From NCBI GenBank assembly GCA_028752905.1, contig JAQNBH010000003.1:5512204-5576203 (forward strand): DNA of 64,000 nt, written 5' to 3'. The stretch is from Cladorhizidae sp. MBARI D1340-BT2. Taxonomy: Eukaryota; Porifera; Demospongiae; Poecilosclerida; Cladorhizidae. The notes under the pieces were generated by a model, which did not search any database, was not told the DNA's origin, and saw only the letters and a list, made by a program, of their open reading frames with translations. Made by a program: the position numbers and the translations under genes. Shown one piece after another: positions 41,882-55,234 of the stretch. Numbering within the stretch: position 1 is the first letter of the stretch; each line of letters starts with the position of its first letter.

Positions 41882-43358
41882 CTTGAGTGATGTCAACGAT
41901 TGACCTACGAAGATGAAAGGATGAGCGCCACTTGCATGACTTTATTAGAAAACAAAAACTTTCTTTGAGAAGTAATACAGTGCAATAGTAGGGAAAAACA
42001 TTCTCATAGATACAATCTATCCAGTGTCCAATGAAGCTGAAAGAATGCTCAAGAAAGTTCTCCTTTATATGTGGCCAACTGGGATGCCAGGCTCTTGCAA
42101 GTTTACAAGGGCACGTCCATCCTGAGGATGACCTTCATCGTTGGTAGCAGGAAGCCATTCTGGCAACCGAAGAGTGTTATCAATGGGATGGCCTCATACA
42201 TGACAGATATTATATACATAGCCTGCTGTAACTAATTTGGTTGCGGAAGACACTATTAACTCAGCCTGTGCGCTACATTTCAAGAGGTTCAAGCTCGACT
42301 GTTATTTTAACAGACTTGTAGTGTGCTAAACTCTATAGGCATGTCCACACTGCACCTGAACTGATGTGCATTAATGTGTGTTGGGTCCTAAGGGAAAAAC
42401 TCTTCCAAGTCAATGTGCGTTCGTTGCGTCCACACTAGCATAGAAATAAACTGTACAAAGCAAACGTAATCATCCTACCAACGTCAGTCAAATATTTATG
42501 CTGTAGTTGAGATGAAGTTTGTTTTTGCGCCCTTTTCTTGCTGATCAGCTACCTACAGATGCGCAGGAAATATTTTCTGCAGAGAAGAAAGAGGAGAGAG
42601 CTGAGGGAAAGGTAGAACCGATGAAGGTTGCAACTGCACAAACTTCAGAAGTCCAGATACATGGCATTTGAACATAGCAACAGTTCTCTAGCTATGTAGT
42701 TGGTCTAGCTAGATAGTATGCAGCTAGCTCCAAAGTTCCCAACTGTAGCATCGCGAAGACGTGAGTGAATCAAATTCTTTTCAATGCACACTCCCAACCT
42801 TATTTGAACGCTTTAATTTGTTGCACTGATTCGACTCAAACCACCTATCGAGGTGGACCATAATAATCTGCATTATCAAATTCAGTGTGGATGCTTAATC
42901 TGCATTGACTTGTGCAATGTGGACAGGCCTTATGTGGAGTGTTGGTGTGCTAACAATCTATACTGGACATTTGTGTAAGCATTTTAATCATGCTAAATCG
43001 TGCGCAAACAGCACAAATTAAAGAAACAGTTATATTTATTGGGCATGCATATCTATTGGCCGTATGTCATGCTGAAGACTCCAAACTTACAGAATGTATT
43101 AAGAGGAAGAAAAAGTCCATTCAAATTGCTCAGGAAGAAAACCATCATTGCATCATCAGGAAGGGCAGGCTGAAGAAGCTAATAAACGCGTGGAAGTAGT
43201 GACTACCAGAGGCTGGAGAAAGAAGGCTATAGCAGCACTCGAAGCAATATGAACCTTTGGATATGTTATTAATTCTCCAATGCATCGCATGCCTTGAACC
43301 TATTATCAAAATAAGTGCACGTTATATAGAATATGTTTGCGCATCCTTCTGCATTGGG
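41882..43358. other. Shared block, empty piggyBac site
   Basis: Matches unit A 5566-6582 and 8668-9150. The single TTAA at 42,895-42,898 is the pre-insertion site of the unit A piggyBac. Holds the weak ORF 42,990-43,199 (MLNRAQTAQIKETVIFIGHA), which is unrecognised. Confidence 0.6.
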
Positions 43359-43571
43359 TTAGGTTACCAGAGAAGTGCACACCCAGTCGGTTTTCATGAT
43401 GAAAGGTTGAGTGCCCATGGACATTTTGACCCGGGTGCGTTCAGACCTTCTGCATTCCACACCCCTGTCTTGCTGTCCAACCAGACATGCGGAACCAAAT
43501 GCCTCACATTTACTTGCTACATCAACTTTTAAGTAGGCGGCTCTAGGAGGTTCCTTCTTGGCTTTGGTCAT
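43359..43571 (-). CDS. Conserved unrecognised ORF (MTKAKKE...), unit B
   Basis: MTKAKKEPPRAAYLKVDVAS, then ACLVGQQDRGVECRRSERTR and KMSMGTQPFIMKTDW. In-frame indels against unit A support coding. The codon after CTSL is followed by ggtaac (ggcaac in A), a possible but weak donor. Confidence 0.35.
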   Translation of the reverse strand: MTKAKKEPPRAAYLKVDVASKCEAFGSACLVGQQDRGVECRRSERTRVKMSMGTQPFIMKTDWVCTSLVT

Positions 43572-45227
43572 CTAAGGACTGTGCTGAATCATGGGTCTTC
43601 CCCTGCAACCTGGCTAGTAGCTAGCTAGTAGAGATGAGCTCCTTGTACTACTGCAATCAGTGTGACCTTCGCACTCTAGCTACTTGTATATGGCTCCACC
43701 TACTCAAAAATGTAAGTGTAAAACTAAGTATAGTCACAGGAACTACCGGCTGAATTTATGCAACCACCTCCTAATCAATTTATGCTCTTTATCAGACTTT
43801 GAAGTCCATCAATATATCTGATTTTGACAGTGAACCTCTGTCAGGTTTCACAACTCCATCTAGAAAGAGAGCATGAACTACTGCAGCTGCCAGGACTGGA
43901 GGAGAATTTATTTAGATTTACTATAACCAAAGAAGAAACGTCTTGTGAAATGGTCAGATCCTAAAAATGCCAAATATATCGAATACAGGAATGGTTTTGA
44001 TATGTTGAAGCTAGGATGGCTACTTCCACTGCCATGGTGTAAACTGTACTTCAAACAAGAATCAGTGCATTTATTGACCATAAAATTAATAGATTTGCTG
44101 TCCACAGTTGTAGGGTGGGGGAAGGGAAAAAACACTATAAGCATTTGATTTCAAATTCACCCTCCCCAGACCCCCCTAGAAAGGTGCACGTACATCCATG
44201 TGCACACACAGGAATAATAAACATCTTTGTTAATGGTGGCAGTGGAGATTACATTGGTGATGTTGAACTCACTGGTCTTGTGCGTGCTCCTGTTGGTCTG
44301 TGCGTGCTTCCTGGGTTTCCAACTACCCGACATTGACCTTTGTTTCTTCCTCTCTCCATGGCCTGCTCCCCAAGTGGTACTTGCTGGTCCTCTTCTTGTC
44401 TCAAGTGAGGCGTATTCCTGTCCTACCAATTTCATGTACTGATGGACCTATCTATGCATGGTAATATATATTATAATACATTCATAATTTAATTATGACA
44501 ATCAAGTTCCAATGACAACCCTGTAGCAGATAAGGTTTGCACAATCAACATGACCGAACATACACCATTTATGGTTGAATTAGGACACAAAACTAGTCAT
44601 TATTTCCTATAGACATAACCTGCCATGTAGATCATATACCTGGCCTGGTCCATCCAGAGGAGTGAATGACAAGATATTTAATTGAGTTAGTCAAATTTTA
44701 GTCAATACAATTTAAAATGTTGGTGCCAGAAGTACCTAATTCTCATTTCTACACCCATACTTAATTCGCTTTTAGATAATGTTCAACATGAATACAACAG
44801 CTCTTTTCCAACTCGCCATCTTAAACGTGATGAGCATTCAACAACAAAATCATTGCGGGCACAATAACCAAGCTACACTGTAAATAGACCACGTAGTGAA
44901 CAATAAGTTGGACCTGGAGTGCGTTACCTATAAAATGTAAAGTATGACACAACTACGGTACCTGAAGTGGTCTCGTTCTCTTTCAGTCCCTTCTCTTCTT
45001 TACTGGCACGTGATCTCGCACGTGTACAAACGTACACAGGCCATAACCACGCCCCAGATGACTAACTGACTCTGCGATCCTTTACCTTCCTAAGGGTACA
45101 CACCACTTTCGGGCGTAGTTTATTCCGCCAGTGTGTACTGCGCATCTGGTCGAGTACGCAGAGAATTGAGATTGGAATCGTAATCATGATATAACTATAC
45201 AGTATAGCCAGGGGTGATGTAACGTAT
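43572..45227. other. Shared block, empty hAT site
   Basis: Matches unit A 9382-10,062 and 11,539-12,470. The empty hAT target GAGATTAC is at 44,245-44,252. No gene supported beyond the relic noted at 43,690-44,030. Confidence 0.5.
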
Positions 45228-45235
45228 CCACCAAA

Positions 45236-47077
45236 CTCAACTAATATAATATTCCATCAGAATTATATAGCAGCAAAATCAGAGTATGAGAAAAGCCTGA
45301 TTAATGACTTTGCCTATTCCTCCAGCCTAAATATATACAAATACCTTTGTAAAAGTGCTACCATCCCCCCACTTGTTGGTCTAAATTCCACCTTGGCTAC
45401 TTCCGATGAGGAAAAAGCAACCTTATTCAACTCATATTTTCACTCTGTCTTTACCACAAGCTCTTTCCACATGCCACTTCTTGAAGGTAAACAAGATGCT
45501 ACTTCACTCAGTCAATTAAGCATTTATGACTCTGATGTTTACGAAGAACTTGTTTCTCTGGACATCACCAAAGCCATGGGTATTGACGGTATAGGCCCAA
45601 AGATTCTGAAGTTCTGTGCATCTGCCCTTTAGCAACCACTCTGTCACTTGTTCTCTCTATCCAATGAGGTACTTCCCAAAGAGTGGTGTACTCACCTCAT
45701 TATTCCAATCCTCAAATCTGGTGAAAAATCCATGGTTAATAACTATAGACCAATTTCACTTGTGCTCTGTCTCTAAGGTTCTAGAGCGTCTTATATACCG
45801 CAAATCCATCGGCTTTGTAGAGAAGTCCATCTCCAAACATCAGTTTGGATTTCTTCCAAATCGCTCAGCTCTGCAACAGCTTCTCATTATGTTGAATTTC
45901 ATCATAAAAGCCGTTGATTGTAATGATCAAGTAGACTGCCTGTACTTGGATTTTCAGAAGGCATTCGACAGTGTTCCTCACAATGAGTTACTACTGGCAT
46001 TAGAGATAATCTTTGGAGATGGTTTCGTGCGTACCTATCACAGAGAGTATCTCTGCGGATGACACCAAGTGTCTAAAACAGATCAGCTCTCCCCTAGATA
46101 ATATGTCTTAAAATAACCTTGATGCTATCCATGCATGGAGCAAAGAATGGAAACTTTCGTTTAATGAGCCGAAGAATGTACTATATACTTAGTTTCAACA
46201 GACAAGATAATGCTCTACAATCAAACTAACAAGAATATTATTGCAAAAGAGTTTCACCGTGACCTAGGAGTTATCATATCCTCTCATCTGTCCTGGAAAG
46301 AACATTATAACAACTTGAGCAAAAAATCATATAGAACTCTTGGTCTACTAGGTCGGACCATCAGCTGTGGTTCAGTCAAGGCTTGTATATATCTCTAGTG
46401 CGGTCTCAACTAACTTATTGTTCTCCTGTTTGGCACCCCCATCTCATGAAGGATATTCTCCATCTTGAGAAAATACAGAGACGAGCAACAAAGTTCATCC
46501 TTTCAGATTATACCTCAGATTATAAATCTAGGTTAACAACTCTCCATCTCCTGCCTCTAATGATGCAATTTGAACTGATAGAGATCACATTTTTTTCAAA
46601 TCCTTCCAATCTAGTTCTGGTGCCTTCAAAATTTGTGGGCTCTACCAGAGTAGCCAGCTCTTCTAACAAATTGAAACACTGTATTTCTAGAACAAAACTA
46701 TCAAGTAATTTCTATTTCAGAAGATTTTCTCGTTTGTGGAATGCACACTCCCTCCCATCAACTTGGATCTATCTACACAAACCATCATCCATCAGCTCAA
46801 GAAATTCTTGTGGTCTCATTTTGAAAGTCACTTTGAGCCCGACAATCCTTGCTTATTCCACTTCGCTTGTCCCTGTTACAAATGCACCAACATCCCATCC
46901 CCTCCAAACACCTCTACACCTCTCTCAGACTTTGTCTAGCTTGTTTGACCAAATGTTTACTTGTAAGATTACTTTTGTAGCTGATGGCTCAATCCCGCCA
47001 TCAGACCATCAGACCAGCCCTGTCAAGATACAATCATAGTCTCACAACCATGATTACCACAAGTCTAATAATAAAAA
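45236..47077 (+). mobile_element. Non-LTR retrotransposon (LINE), unit B only
   Basis: Flanked by the 8-bp duplication CCACCAAA (45,228-45,235 and 47,078-47,085), with an A-rich aataataaaaa 3' end. Unit A shows the empty site (about 12,473). The plus strand encodes RT of a LINE with the C-terminal segment typical of CR1/L2/Jockey-like elements. It is 5'-truncated (no endonuclease seen) and internally deleted. Confidence 0.85.
45393..47039 (+). pseudogene. LINE reverse transcriptase, broken
   Basis: Pieces in order are DITKAMGIDGIGPKILKFC, NNYRPISLVLCLSKVLERLI, ISKHQFGFLPNRSALQQLL and CLYLDFQKAFDSVPHNELLL. A jump at about 46,015-46,040 deletes the region before the catalytic loop, and SADDTKCLKQISS follows (A-D-D retained). 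Then come AWSKEWKLSFNE, VRSQLTYCSPVWHPHLMKDI, LEKIQRRATKFI and FYFRRFSRLWNAHSLPS. Stops occur after CASAL and DNMS. Coding capacity is lost. Confidence 0.82.
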
Positions 47078-47289
47078 CCACCAAATTGACTTTAGTCAGC
47101 CACTTAGACTCGGAGTGTAATTGGTTAATTATGCATTGAGAGTAGTTTTGTGTCACATTTTGTAATAATATTGAAGGCAGATGATAAAAAATTCACAGGT
47201 GGAAAACAATTCTTAGATCACTTGTGTTAACAAAGACAATAATATAGTTCACTATGTTTGAAAGCATCTAAAAGTGTCCAAACAAAGAA

Positions 47290-49220
47290 AAACGTTTTTC
47301 ATATCCGGACACAAAATTATTGGCAACATTTTTGAGGGACACTTTGTCCTATCTTTGTGGCTGTAATAATCAAGTGACTCAAACGAGATTGAGTCATAGA
47401 TGAACGGAGGTAAGATTTCAGCATTCGTAGTGAACAAAATGATCGCGCTCACTAGTTGCATTTGTAGCTGGTATATATTACAAGTGTCAGTTTCACTAGA
47501 ATAACCACATCCTGATAAAATTAATGTACATGGTGCTGTAGGGCCTTGACAAAATTAACCACTGACTGAAATGTCATGTCAATCGTTGGAACATCACTGA
47601 ACTGAGTTCCAAGGAGCTCAAGCTGTACCTTAAGGCAAGCAGGAGTTAACGTCATCTTTATAAAAACAACATACAAATGAATACGTGTCCTCATAATTCT
47701 GATTTCTTGCAGCTTTGATGAGAAGCTCTTGCAGATTAGAATATGTTTTAAACCCTGGTTGATTAAATCTGTCAGTAATTGAAATGACAATCAAGTCGAA
47801 TGCTTCAAAATATGATGCCGGTTGTATTCTTTTGGAGAATCAGAAAATTCAGATTCAGCAGAGTCATACCTTCTTGGTCTTTTTCGGGCTCGTGGCAAGC
47901 AAGGTTAAAGTTTTCACCCATTTTTTTAACCTTCTGCCAAAAAAGGGCATACATTTCATCATTTCGAAGAGATTGTAGGGTCTTGACAGTGAGCTTTGCT
48001 TGTTCTTCTCCCTCTGCAGCTGTGAGAGTCTTGAGTTGAAGTGACCTGCTGAGGTTATCGGCATAACGCAATAACAATTCACCCAAAATGACTCCAAAGA
48101 GAAAGAAAAATTTCTCCATGTGGGCAGAGACTCCATTAATATGTCCAATAGTCAGTATCATGTACTACTTGCTTTGCTTCATCCCAAACTTTAAACAACA
48201 CTTCATAATTGAACAAAATACTAGCTAATGATTCTGCTCTAACTGTCGTGTTGGACAAAGGACTCGAATACTAATACTATCAGTGGCAATTTCTTGCTAA
48301 CCATTGCATCACAATGGGGAGAATACTTCACCAACTTCATTATTTTGTTGGTAACTTCAAGCGCACTCTTCATCAAAGCACTTCCCTTCATGGCATCATT
48401 AGCAGCTAAGTTTAATGAATGGGTATAGCAGTGTGTAAACTGCAAGTGGTTCGCTAAACTACTTTTTCTACCAGCCATTGCAGCAGCATCGTCATAACAC
48501 TACCCTCGTACATTACTTAGTGAAAGATTTGAACTCGGGAGGACATTTTTAACAACTTTGGCAAGCATTAAAACCTGTGTTGTCTCTACAGCATGTAAGC
48601 CTATAAAATCTTAAATCTTGAGCCACCCACTTCAAAAGAATAAAAACTTACTCAATGTTGGCAACATCATTTGCTTCATCCCATAATAGTGAAGAACTGA
48701 ACACTCTGAATCTCACTTAGGATTGAACGCAGGGCCATTAGCTCTATCAATTCATTTTGAAACATAAAATTGTTCATTCTCTTCGCCATCCAGGAAGCTA
48801 CTCTTTCATCATCAATACTACGAAGTTGAAGGAGCTGTGTGAAATTGTCTTCTCCAACTGAACCACGAAATGGTATATAGACCTTGACGTACAAGAAAAT
48901 GAAGATTTTCATAAGGTTATTAGCCTTTTCTTCTTTCATCTTCATTGAAAGTAACTCATCTTCATTGAAAGTAACTCACCCACATTGGATACTTGAGATT
49001 GAAGTTTAATAGTCAACTCAGTAGCAGCTCGATGGTATTCACTAGTTTAATGTTTTCTGAAAGAGGTTGTAGCATCCTTCCAGTTCCTGTAACCAGTTGA
49101 AACAAATGCTCTACTCATTTTGCTGGCTACTGAAGACGTTTCGTATGCTTGAACAGGTGTGGCCAAAAAACAGAGTCTGTGCCTTCCTCATAATGGAGCC
49201 ATGGCCAAGTACCAAAAGCA
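47290..49220 (-). pseudogene. TTF/DUF4371-type hAT transposase, unit B
   Basis: The minus strand gives the whole layout of a zinc-finger MYM-type-1-like hAT protein. A TTF zinc-finger end (STGYRNWKDAT) near 49,070 is followed by VGEDNFTQLLQLRSIDDERV and NELIELMALRSILSEIQ. Next are CYDDAAAMAGRKSS (the codon before is TAG, where Gln is expected), THCYTHSLNLAANDAMKGS, IRVLCPTR and SAHMEKFFFLFGVILGELLL, then ADNLSRSLQLKTLTAAEGEE. The C-terminal dimerisation motif lies near 47,430-47,290. Several stops and frameshifts. Unit A has the C-terminal half only, cut by element 1. Confidence 0.8.
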
Positions 49221-50555
49221 AGAAGCTTGGAATGGACAAAGTACATGTATTACATGCTTTTTCCCAAAGTTTCTCATTGGGAAGTTAAAAGATAGTTGCT
49301 GATGTGGCTTCTCCATTCTACGTCAACACATTCACTAGAAGCAGTGAAATGCACTCACTGAATTACTATAATCTGTTGGATGCTAATCAAGTGTTAAGAA
49401 ATGATTAGTACTGTATATGTATTCTTGAGGTTAAATCATAATAAAGTGACAATTAACACATTAATGTGTCAGTTATTTTGAAGTCTAACCTTAAAACACA
49501 TTTACCCAAAAAGTAGCCATAATTATTGTTAGTCCTCTTGGGCCAGTAGATCAGCGACAGCTGCAAGCCTCACCCAGAGAGGTAGTCATTTGCTACAACA
49601 TACCGAATTGTAGGAAAAATCGGGACAGTTGGTGATTATACCAAGTGACCTGCAGTAGGCTTGGTGTGTGCTATATGCTAAACAGCTATCCTAGGCTTTT
49701 GGTAAAATGCTCTGGTTGACTCCCATTTCCTCTCCCGGTACAATATCCCACCACTCTGAAAAAATCCCTTCTTCCACATTCTGACTGCCCTGTATTCATG
49801 TCCTCATCTCCTGTATTACTGTGACAGTGATGTTCTCCTCTAAAAACAAAAAGAGAGCAAAAAAAAGGTGGGAGGGGGGGGGGGGGGGGGGTTATGGGAG
49901 GTAAGGAATAAATTGAGACCATTGCTGTCTAGCTAAGAGGCTTTTAAACTTGCAAGGTGTAGCTATTGACATGTCGAAATATATATATAGTAAGTTTCAG
50001 GAGCCCATAAGATATGGCTATTTGAAATTCATTTGCAATATAATAGAATTTTGTTTTGGAAAGCTCAAAATAGTGAATTTTATGTGTTGAGCCCTCCATC
50101 CCTTTTATTCGCTCAGATAAAGGCAAGGCGGTGAAACTTCAATGATGGCAACAAAAAAACCTTTTTGTAGTTTGGAAGCATGTAGAGGGGAGCTCAGCTT
50201 CCCAGTTTAGTGACAAGCCATCCCAGCACTACATTCCTGCTGCTGCCAAAGTCACATAACTCTTCTGTAGATTGCAAAGATCCTCGTTACAGACGTCCAT
50301 TGAGGCATCCAGATCTTTTCTCCCATCTTCAGGTCCATCCTTGATCCACACAGGCCTATATTGTAGTCTCTCTCTCATCTTTAGGCTCGTACATCATGCT
50401 GACCAACTTCCATTGGCCGGCCACCATGGAGGCTGATTCCCCATGACTGACCTGGGTTGGTCTCTTCATCACTCCTCCTTCTCCAGAAATGTGGCTTCTT
50501 CTACTCCATGCTGCTGCTTCTGTGCTCATGTGGTAACAATCATTGCTTCCTCCAC
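49221..50555. other. Shared block with poly-G tract
   Basis: From about 49,530 collinear with unit A 19,625-20,590. A G run lies at 49,866-49,890. No gene recognised. Confidence 0.4.
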
Positions 50556-50559
50556 AACC

Positions 50560-51690
50560 TCTGTACACATTGTCCTCGGGTTAGACTGCAGGAGTGGGCC
50601 CAATCCATGTACATCGGTCTCCAGTCCATCCTCATCTCCACCAAGGAAGATAGCACTGTGTCTATGTGGGCACACCAAACTGCAACCACTTCTACCTACA
50701 GTATACTCCCCAGTGGCATGGCACTATATTTACATTTCACCATTGTTCTGGAGCAGCCTGTATCCAAGAGGATCTCCTTCACTACTCTTCCTTCTACAAT
50801 TCCCCATGCAGGTGGCTGCTTTCCCAGACGCAGTAATATCGGGACAATGCACATTGCCATATGCTCATTCTTTCCACAGTTGTAACATTTTATTCATGAC
50901 CTCCTCCCATTCACAGGAGTTTCCTCTGCTCTGGTCACCCTATTGGTGAAGCTTCTGGTCAGTTATTCCTCGTTCCCACAGTTATGACATTATCTCTGAG
51001 TTTCCTGCATACTTTAACTTGCTATGCTCTTTCTCTCTGGTTGGAAACCTAGTGCTCTACACTTAGCCAGCCAATCGTCATCAGCTAATGCCCAAGCTGC
51101 ACGTTCCTGTCTGCTTTCCCCCATTAACCCAGATTCAGCAGCTCTGTAGACATAGGGTTAAAGCTATTTCATAAGTATCTTCTCTGAAACAAACTGCCAT
51201 CTCTGCATACGCTTCTCTTTCCTTCCTCCTTGTAGACATGAACTTTCATCACTCATCAGTATGTCTCCTCATAGATATTGTAGCAATGCAGTATAGCTGA
51301 TTTTACAGACCCATAATCTGCTCCATCTTCCGGACTCAAAGCTGCATAGGCTTGCTGGACCTTTAGCTGCAGTGCCTGATCTAGAGCCCACCTAGCTTCA
51401 TCAATCATATTAACCCGCAACATCATTTTAAATGTCATCATATATAGCTTTCAACTCTGTTCAACTTCAACTGACTTTGGTCTTCCCCTTGCTTCACTCG
51501 CTCCTCTTCTCTGGCATTATTATGCTCCAACAATATCCTCATCATGTCCATCTGCCCATGCACTAGTTCCACCTTATGCCTATACTCAATTTTTTTGCCT
51601 TTTTTCCCCTGCTTACATCACCTCCATGCACCTAGCTTCTGGCTCATCCTTCCATCTTCCGTCTTCTAACAACAGCTGTACCAAACTCTG
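50560..51690 (-). pseudogene. gypsy-type gag-protease relic, unit B
   Basis: Same relic as unit A 20,600-21,740. It has DEARWALDQALQLKVQQAYA and ALSPEDGADYGSVKSAILHC (51,441-51,256), a degenerate CYNCGK knuckle and a protease with LLDTGCSRTM near 50,760. Stops interrupt it. Confidence 0.7.
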
Positions 51691-52245
51691 TCATTACCTC
51701 TCTGGTAGTTTATTTTTGCACTCCAGTTCCTGACCTTGTAGGCATAAACACTGACTCCTACGGCCTTACCAACATCAGCTACCAGCATGTCCTGGAACAA
51801 CTTGCACAAATTCCCAACAATAACCATGGGTAGTTATTATAGCACTTGAACAACACAGAAATCCTAAGCTAACAGCACTGCAACCAAAAGAAAACAACTT
51901 TTTCGGCCTTAAAATCTGCATTTTTCTAACGTCAATCACAATTACCACACATAGATATTTAATTGCAGAATAGAATTGCAACACCGCAGTGTAGGAATTC
52001 TTTTGTCCAACACTTATACATGAATGTGAGTAATTCATGATATGGAATGGATTTATATGATACATGAATGTGTAAATTCATACTGCTTATATTTACTAAT
52101 GCAACCATCATAATTATCCAGTGAACCTAGTATGCAACACACAATCATGTTAATATCGACAATGTTACTCAAAAAAATTCCCCCACGATTTTTCCCTCAT
52201 GGCTATTGCTGATGTAGTTTGCACTGCCTACAAATAGATAGGAAA
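51691..52245. other. Junction region lacking the unit A gypsy insertions
   Basis: Here unit B runs straight from the gag relic flank into the sequence that follows 28,153 in unit A. About 100 bp (51,695-51,795) have no counterpart in A, so the A side has both an insertion and a small deletion. Confidence 0.5.
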
Positions 52246-52249
52246 AAAA

Positions 52250-52850
52250 TCTTGCCATTCAAGGAAGTCTTCCACTCTCTTATCGAATTCTTTGGAGAAC
52301 TGGAGAGGAAGGGTATGTTTTCCTTCTTCCATCACTTCCAATCAACTACCTATCACATGTTCATGCAAGTAATGTGCATGCAAGAAAGGTATTAGGCCAT
52401 CCTTTGTGTCATGAATCAAAGTTTGACATTTGATTTGACTGAGTTCACCCATACAAATATCACCTCCTTCGTTGAATCTCTTGGTGGTTGCATCAATAAT
52501 TCTTGTCCACATATGTTGAAAAGATGGCCCGTGTATCTTCAAATAGCTATCTAGTATTCTAGCATCCCATTTTGATATGTCCCTCACTTTTTCATAGATT
52601 GCTATATCTTTCTACCTTACAAAATCCTGGGTACTCCTTATCACCATTCTTCTGACTTCCTTCTCTTGCAAAGTATTCTAGCTGTGGTCCAAAGTTTGTC
52701 TTTGCCATTCCTAAAGCCCCTGAGTTGCAGATAACAGGATGCTTACTACTCCCTCTAACTTCATAATAGAATTTCACGTCATTGATAGGAGCTACTCTGC
52801 TTTGCCCCTCTTTAACTATCTTTATCCGCACTTGAATTATTCAGCCATAC
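52250..52850 (-). pseudogene. BPHL-like alpha/beta hydrolase, unit B (deleted)
   Basis: N-terminal APINDVKFYYEVRG and KTNFGPQLEYF jump to GDKEYPGFCKVE. The segment with the DPRGYG and G-W-C-N-G-G elbow is deleted. The later part is better kept than in A (MWTRIIDATTKRFNEGGDIC, CQTLIHDTKDGLIPFLHAHY), but a TGA stands where unit A has Arg, before LEVMEEGKHTLPLQF. Breaks differ from those in unit A. Confidence 0.72.
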
Positions 52851-53520
52851 GCATAGGGCAAAGTGTACTAGCTTAGAGAGACACACGGGTACAATTCGTG
52901 ACTGCACTTCATTAAGACAATGGTGGGAGAAGAGGAAATACTTATATGTTTAGGTCCTATGTTTTTGGCACCCTCCCCCCAACCATCGTCATCCCCAAAG
53001 ATCTTTGTATATAATTCATTATTTTGCTGTAATTATCAGTTAGTTCATGTTTTCCCCCCCAAGTAATCATTGTCATTGTACGTACTTAGTGATGGCCTCT
53101 CTAAAGGCAATTAAATTATTAAATACTAGAATATTGTGTGGCAGGTGAAGGTGCAATAAAAATTGAAATTTATCTCAAGTATTGTCCTACTGCAAGCATA
53201 GATTCAGGCCTAAAACTTATATTGATCTGATGTCAACAGATTGGTTTGTAATAATTATGGAAAAGAGCTAAGAGTTATATATTCCATATTGGCCGTGATG
53301 ATCATTTCCAGTTTAGAAAACGTTCGAGTGTGTTGATGATAATTTTTTTTAAAGTTTTTTAAATCTTTCCAGTACACGTAATACCAGATATGAAGATACA
53401 CAACTGTTTACTGAAGGACAGCTAGCTTTAAGCTGGTAGCCTTAATATGCAGGTTGGTAATGGGGATGTATGCGAATATTTAGAGCAGGGACATTTGGAA
53501 GTGGTAAGAACAGGGATTAC
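52851..53520. other. Intergenic; shared with A only to about 53,130
   Basis: Past 53,130 the sequence has no counterpart in unit A until 59,515. Nothing identifiable. Confidence 0.4.
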
Positions 53521-53522
53521 TA

Positions 53523-54100
53523 TTATATACAAAAGTCAAAGTTGATGATGAAATGATTATAGAAGAGATCTATAAGCTTTACTTTTGTAGTGATAATGGA
53601 TGCTTCTAGGTCAAATGGTGGAAGGGAGTTCCATAAACGAGGTAGTCTGTTGAAGTAGAAGTGTTTTGAGTGATCTGTGATTGAGCGAGTATGCAACATT
53701 TTCGAGTGAGTAGCAGATCTGATGGAGTTGGTATTAAAGGTAATGAAATTGGAAATGGTGAAATGGTTGAAGGGTAACTTGATGCTGCTAAGGCTGAACA
53801 AGATATTGTTAAGTTCAAGTTGGAATTAGTGGCAGGAGATAGAGAGCTATAAGTCTTGACTTATAGTTGGATGTATAATCATATTTACTTGCTCTTCATT
53901 GGATATTCTCTTGCTTCACTATGTCTTTCATGAGTTGAGGGCACCAGATTGGAGAGCAGTAGAGTAAGTGGGAACGGATAAGCGAAGTGTAAAGGATCCT
54001 TTTCCCTTTGACAGAATCAATAGCACCGAATGTCCTACGAAGAAGGCCCAGGGCTCTATAAGGCACTTGCAGCAATGTGGTTGTCGTGAGACTGCCAGGA
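53523..54100 (-). pseudogene. LINE RT C-terminal fragment (minus strand)
   Basis: Minus-strand pieces are LRRTFGAIDSVKGKRILYTS, LIRSHLLYCSPIWCPQLMKD, NYKSRLIALYLLPLI and FYFNRLPRLWNSLPPFDLE. They parallel the end of the LINE at 46,383-46,760 but from a diverged family member. Stops and frameshifts present. Confidence 0.75.
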
Positions 54101-54107
54101 TCTAAAG

Positions 54108-54290
54108 GGTCTAAACTTACCTATAGTTATACATATGAAACATATTTTAGTATCAAAAGAGAGCACACTGAGAGACCTATCTTTTGAGCTATATATCAAG
54201 TCCATACCATGAAGTTTGCAGAATCTACGGAGCTATAAAATTGTAACCACAGGTAAAAATAAATAAAAATACCATCGCCTCCCCTTAAAG
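54108..54290. repeat. Dispersed repeat, reverse orientation
   Basis: Related to 1690-1830 (tttgagctatatatcaagtc, catgaagtttgcagaatct, ggagctataaaattgtaacc). A second related block in forward orientation lies at 54,980-55,130, and a third partial one at 55,610-55,700. Confidence 0.7.
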
Positions 54291-55230
54291 TGCTTTTTCA
54301 CTTGCGATGTCAGAATCCCGAGGGGTGTGTGTCACAAATGCACAAAGCTTGGGGGACCTGTGATACAAAGTGCTGTACGTTCAGTGTTTCAGAAATCTTA
54401 ATTTCCCCACACACCACCCCCCTCCCCCCCCTGAATGTACATAAAAGAGGTAAAGGGTCAACCCACTTTCTATGTACCACAGCTGTTTTCTCAAAGTTAT
54501 GGGCAATTTCTGAGTTGGGAGACTGTCTGGTCTCAGACTGCACAGGTAAGGACGGTTTCACTCCACCTTCAACCACCATCCAGATAAGTTCCAAAGCTTA
54601 TAGTTCTAACCACTTGAGGAATTAGCCGTGCATGGTTTGGGGATCACCAGTCCATACGAGACTCTGCCTACCACTTTCCAGGACTTGCTGTTCATGTGGA
54701 TTATTGTGATCCTCTTTTTGTTAACCGCCCCCCCCCCCCCTCCCCCGTGTCATACGATGATTGCATAGGGAGAGACTCCTCCAGTTAAGAGTTAGTGCAT
54801 GCTAGTGAACACAGTGAGACCTCCCATATGGGGTGGTTTGAGACCAGTGTGTGGCTGCAACTCCTGAAATTTGCTCATTACTTAGAAATTATCCTCTCTC
54901 CACAGTGTGATACTCTGCCACTACTTCACGGGGACCTGGAGAGAGGAGGGACTTTAAAAAACCAGTCGCTTGTGGTTACCACTTTGGAGCTCCATAGATT
55001 GTGCACACTTCACTCTATGGACTTGATATATAGCTGAAATGATGGGTCTCTCTGTGTGCTCTCTTTTGACTTGACACTATAAAAGGTTGAATAGTTATAC
55101 CATGCCAAAGTTGCCTACAGCCTAGCTAGGGAAAAAACCCTGATTGCTTGTGTTTGGAAAGTGCTAGACAGAGTTGAAGTTAGTATCTGTAGCAAGAGGA
55201 AGCCGTACTCGACAGGATGAGTGGTTTCAT
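54291..55230. other. Unassigned sequence
   Basis: Contains C runs (54,728-54,741) and short open frames without recognisable products. Low-complexity boundaries suggest repeat material. Confidence 0.35.
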
Positions 55231-55234
55231 TAGG

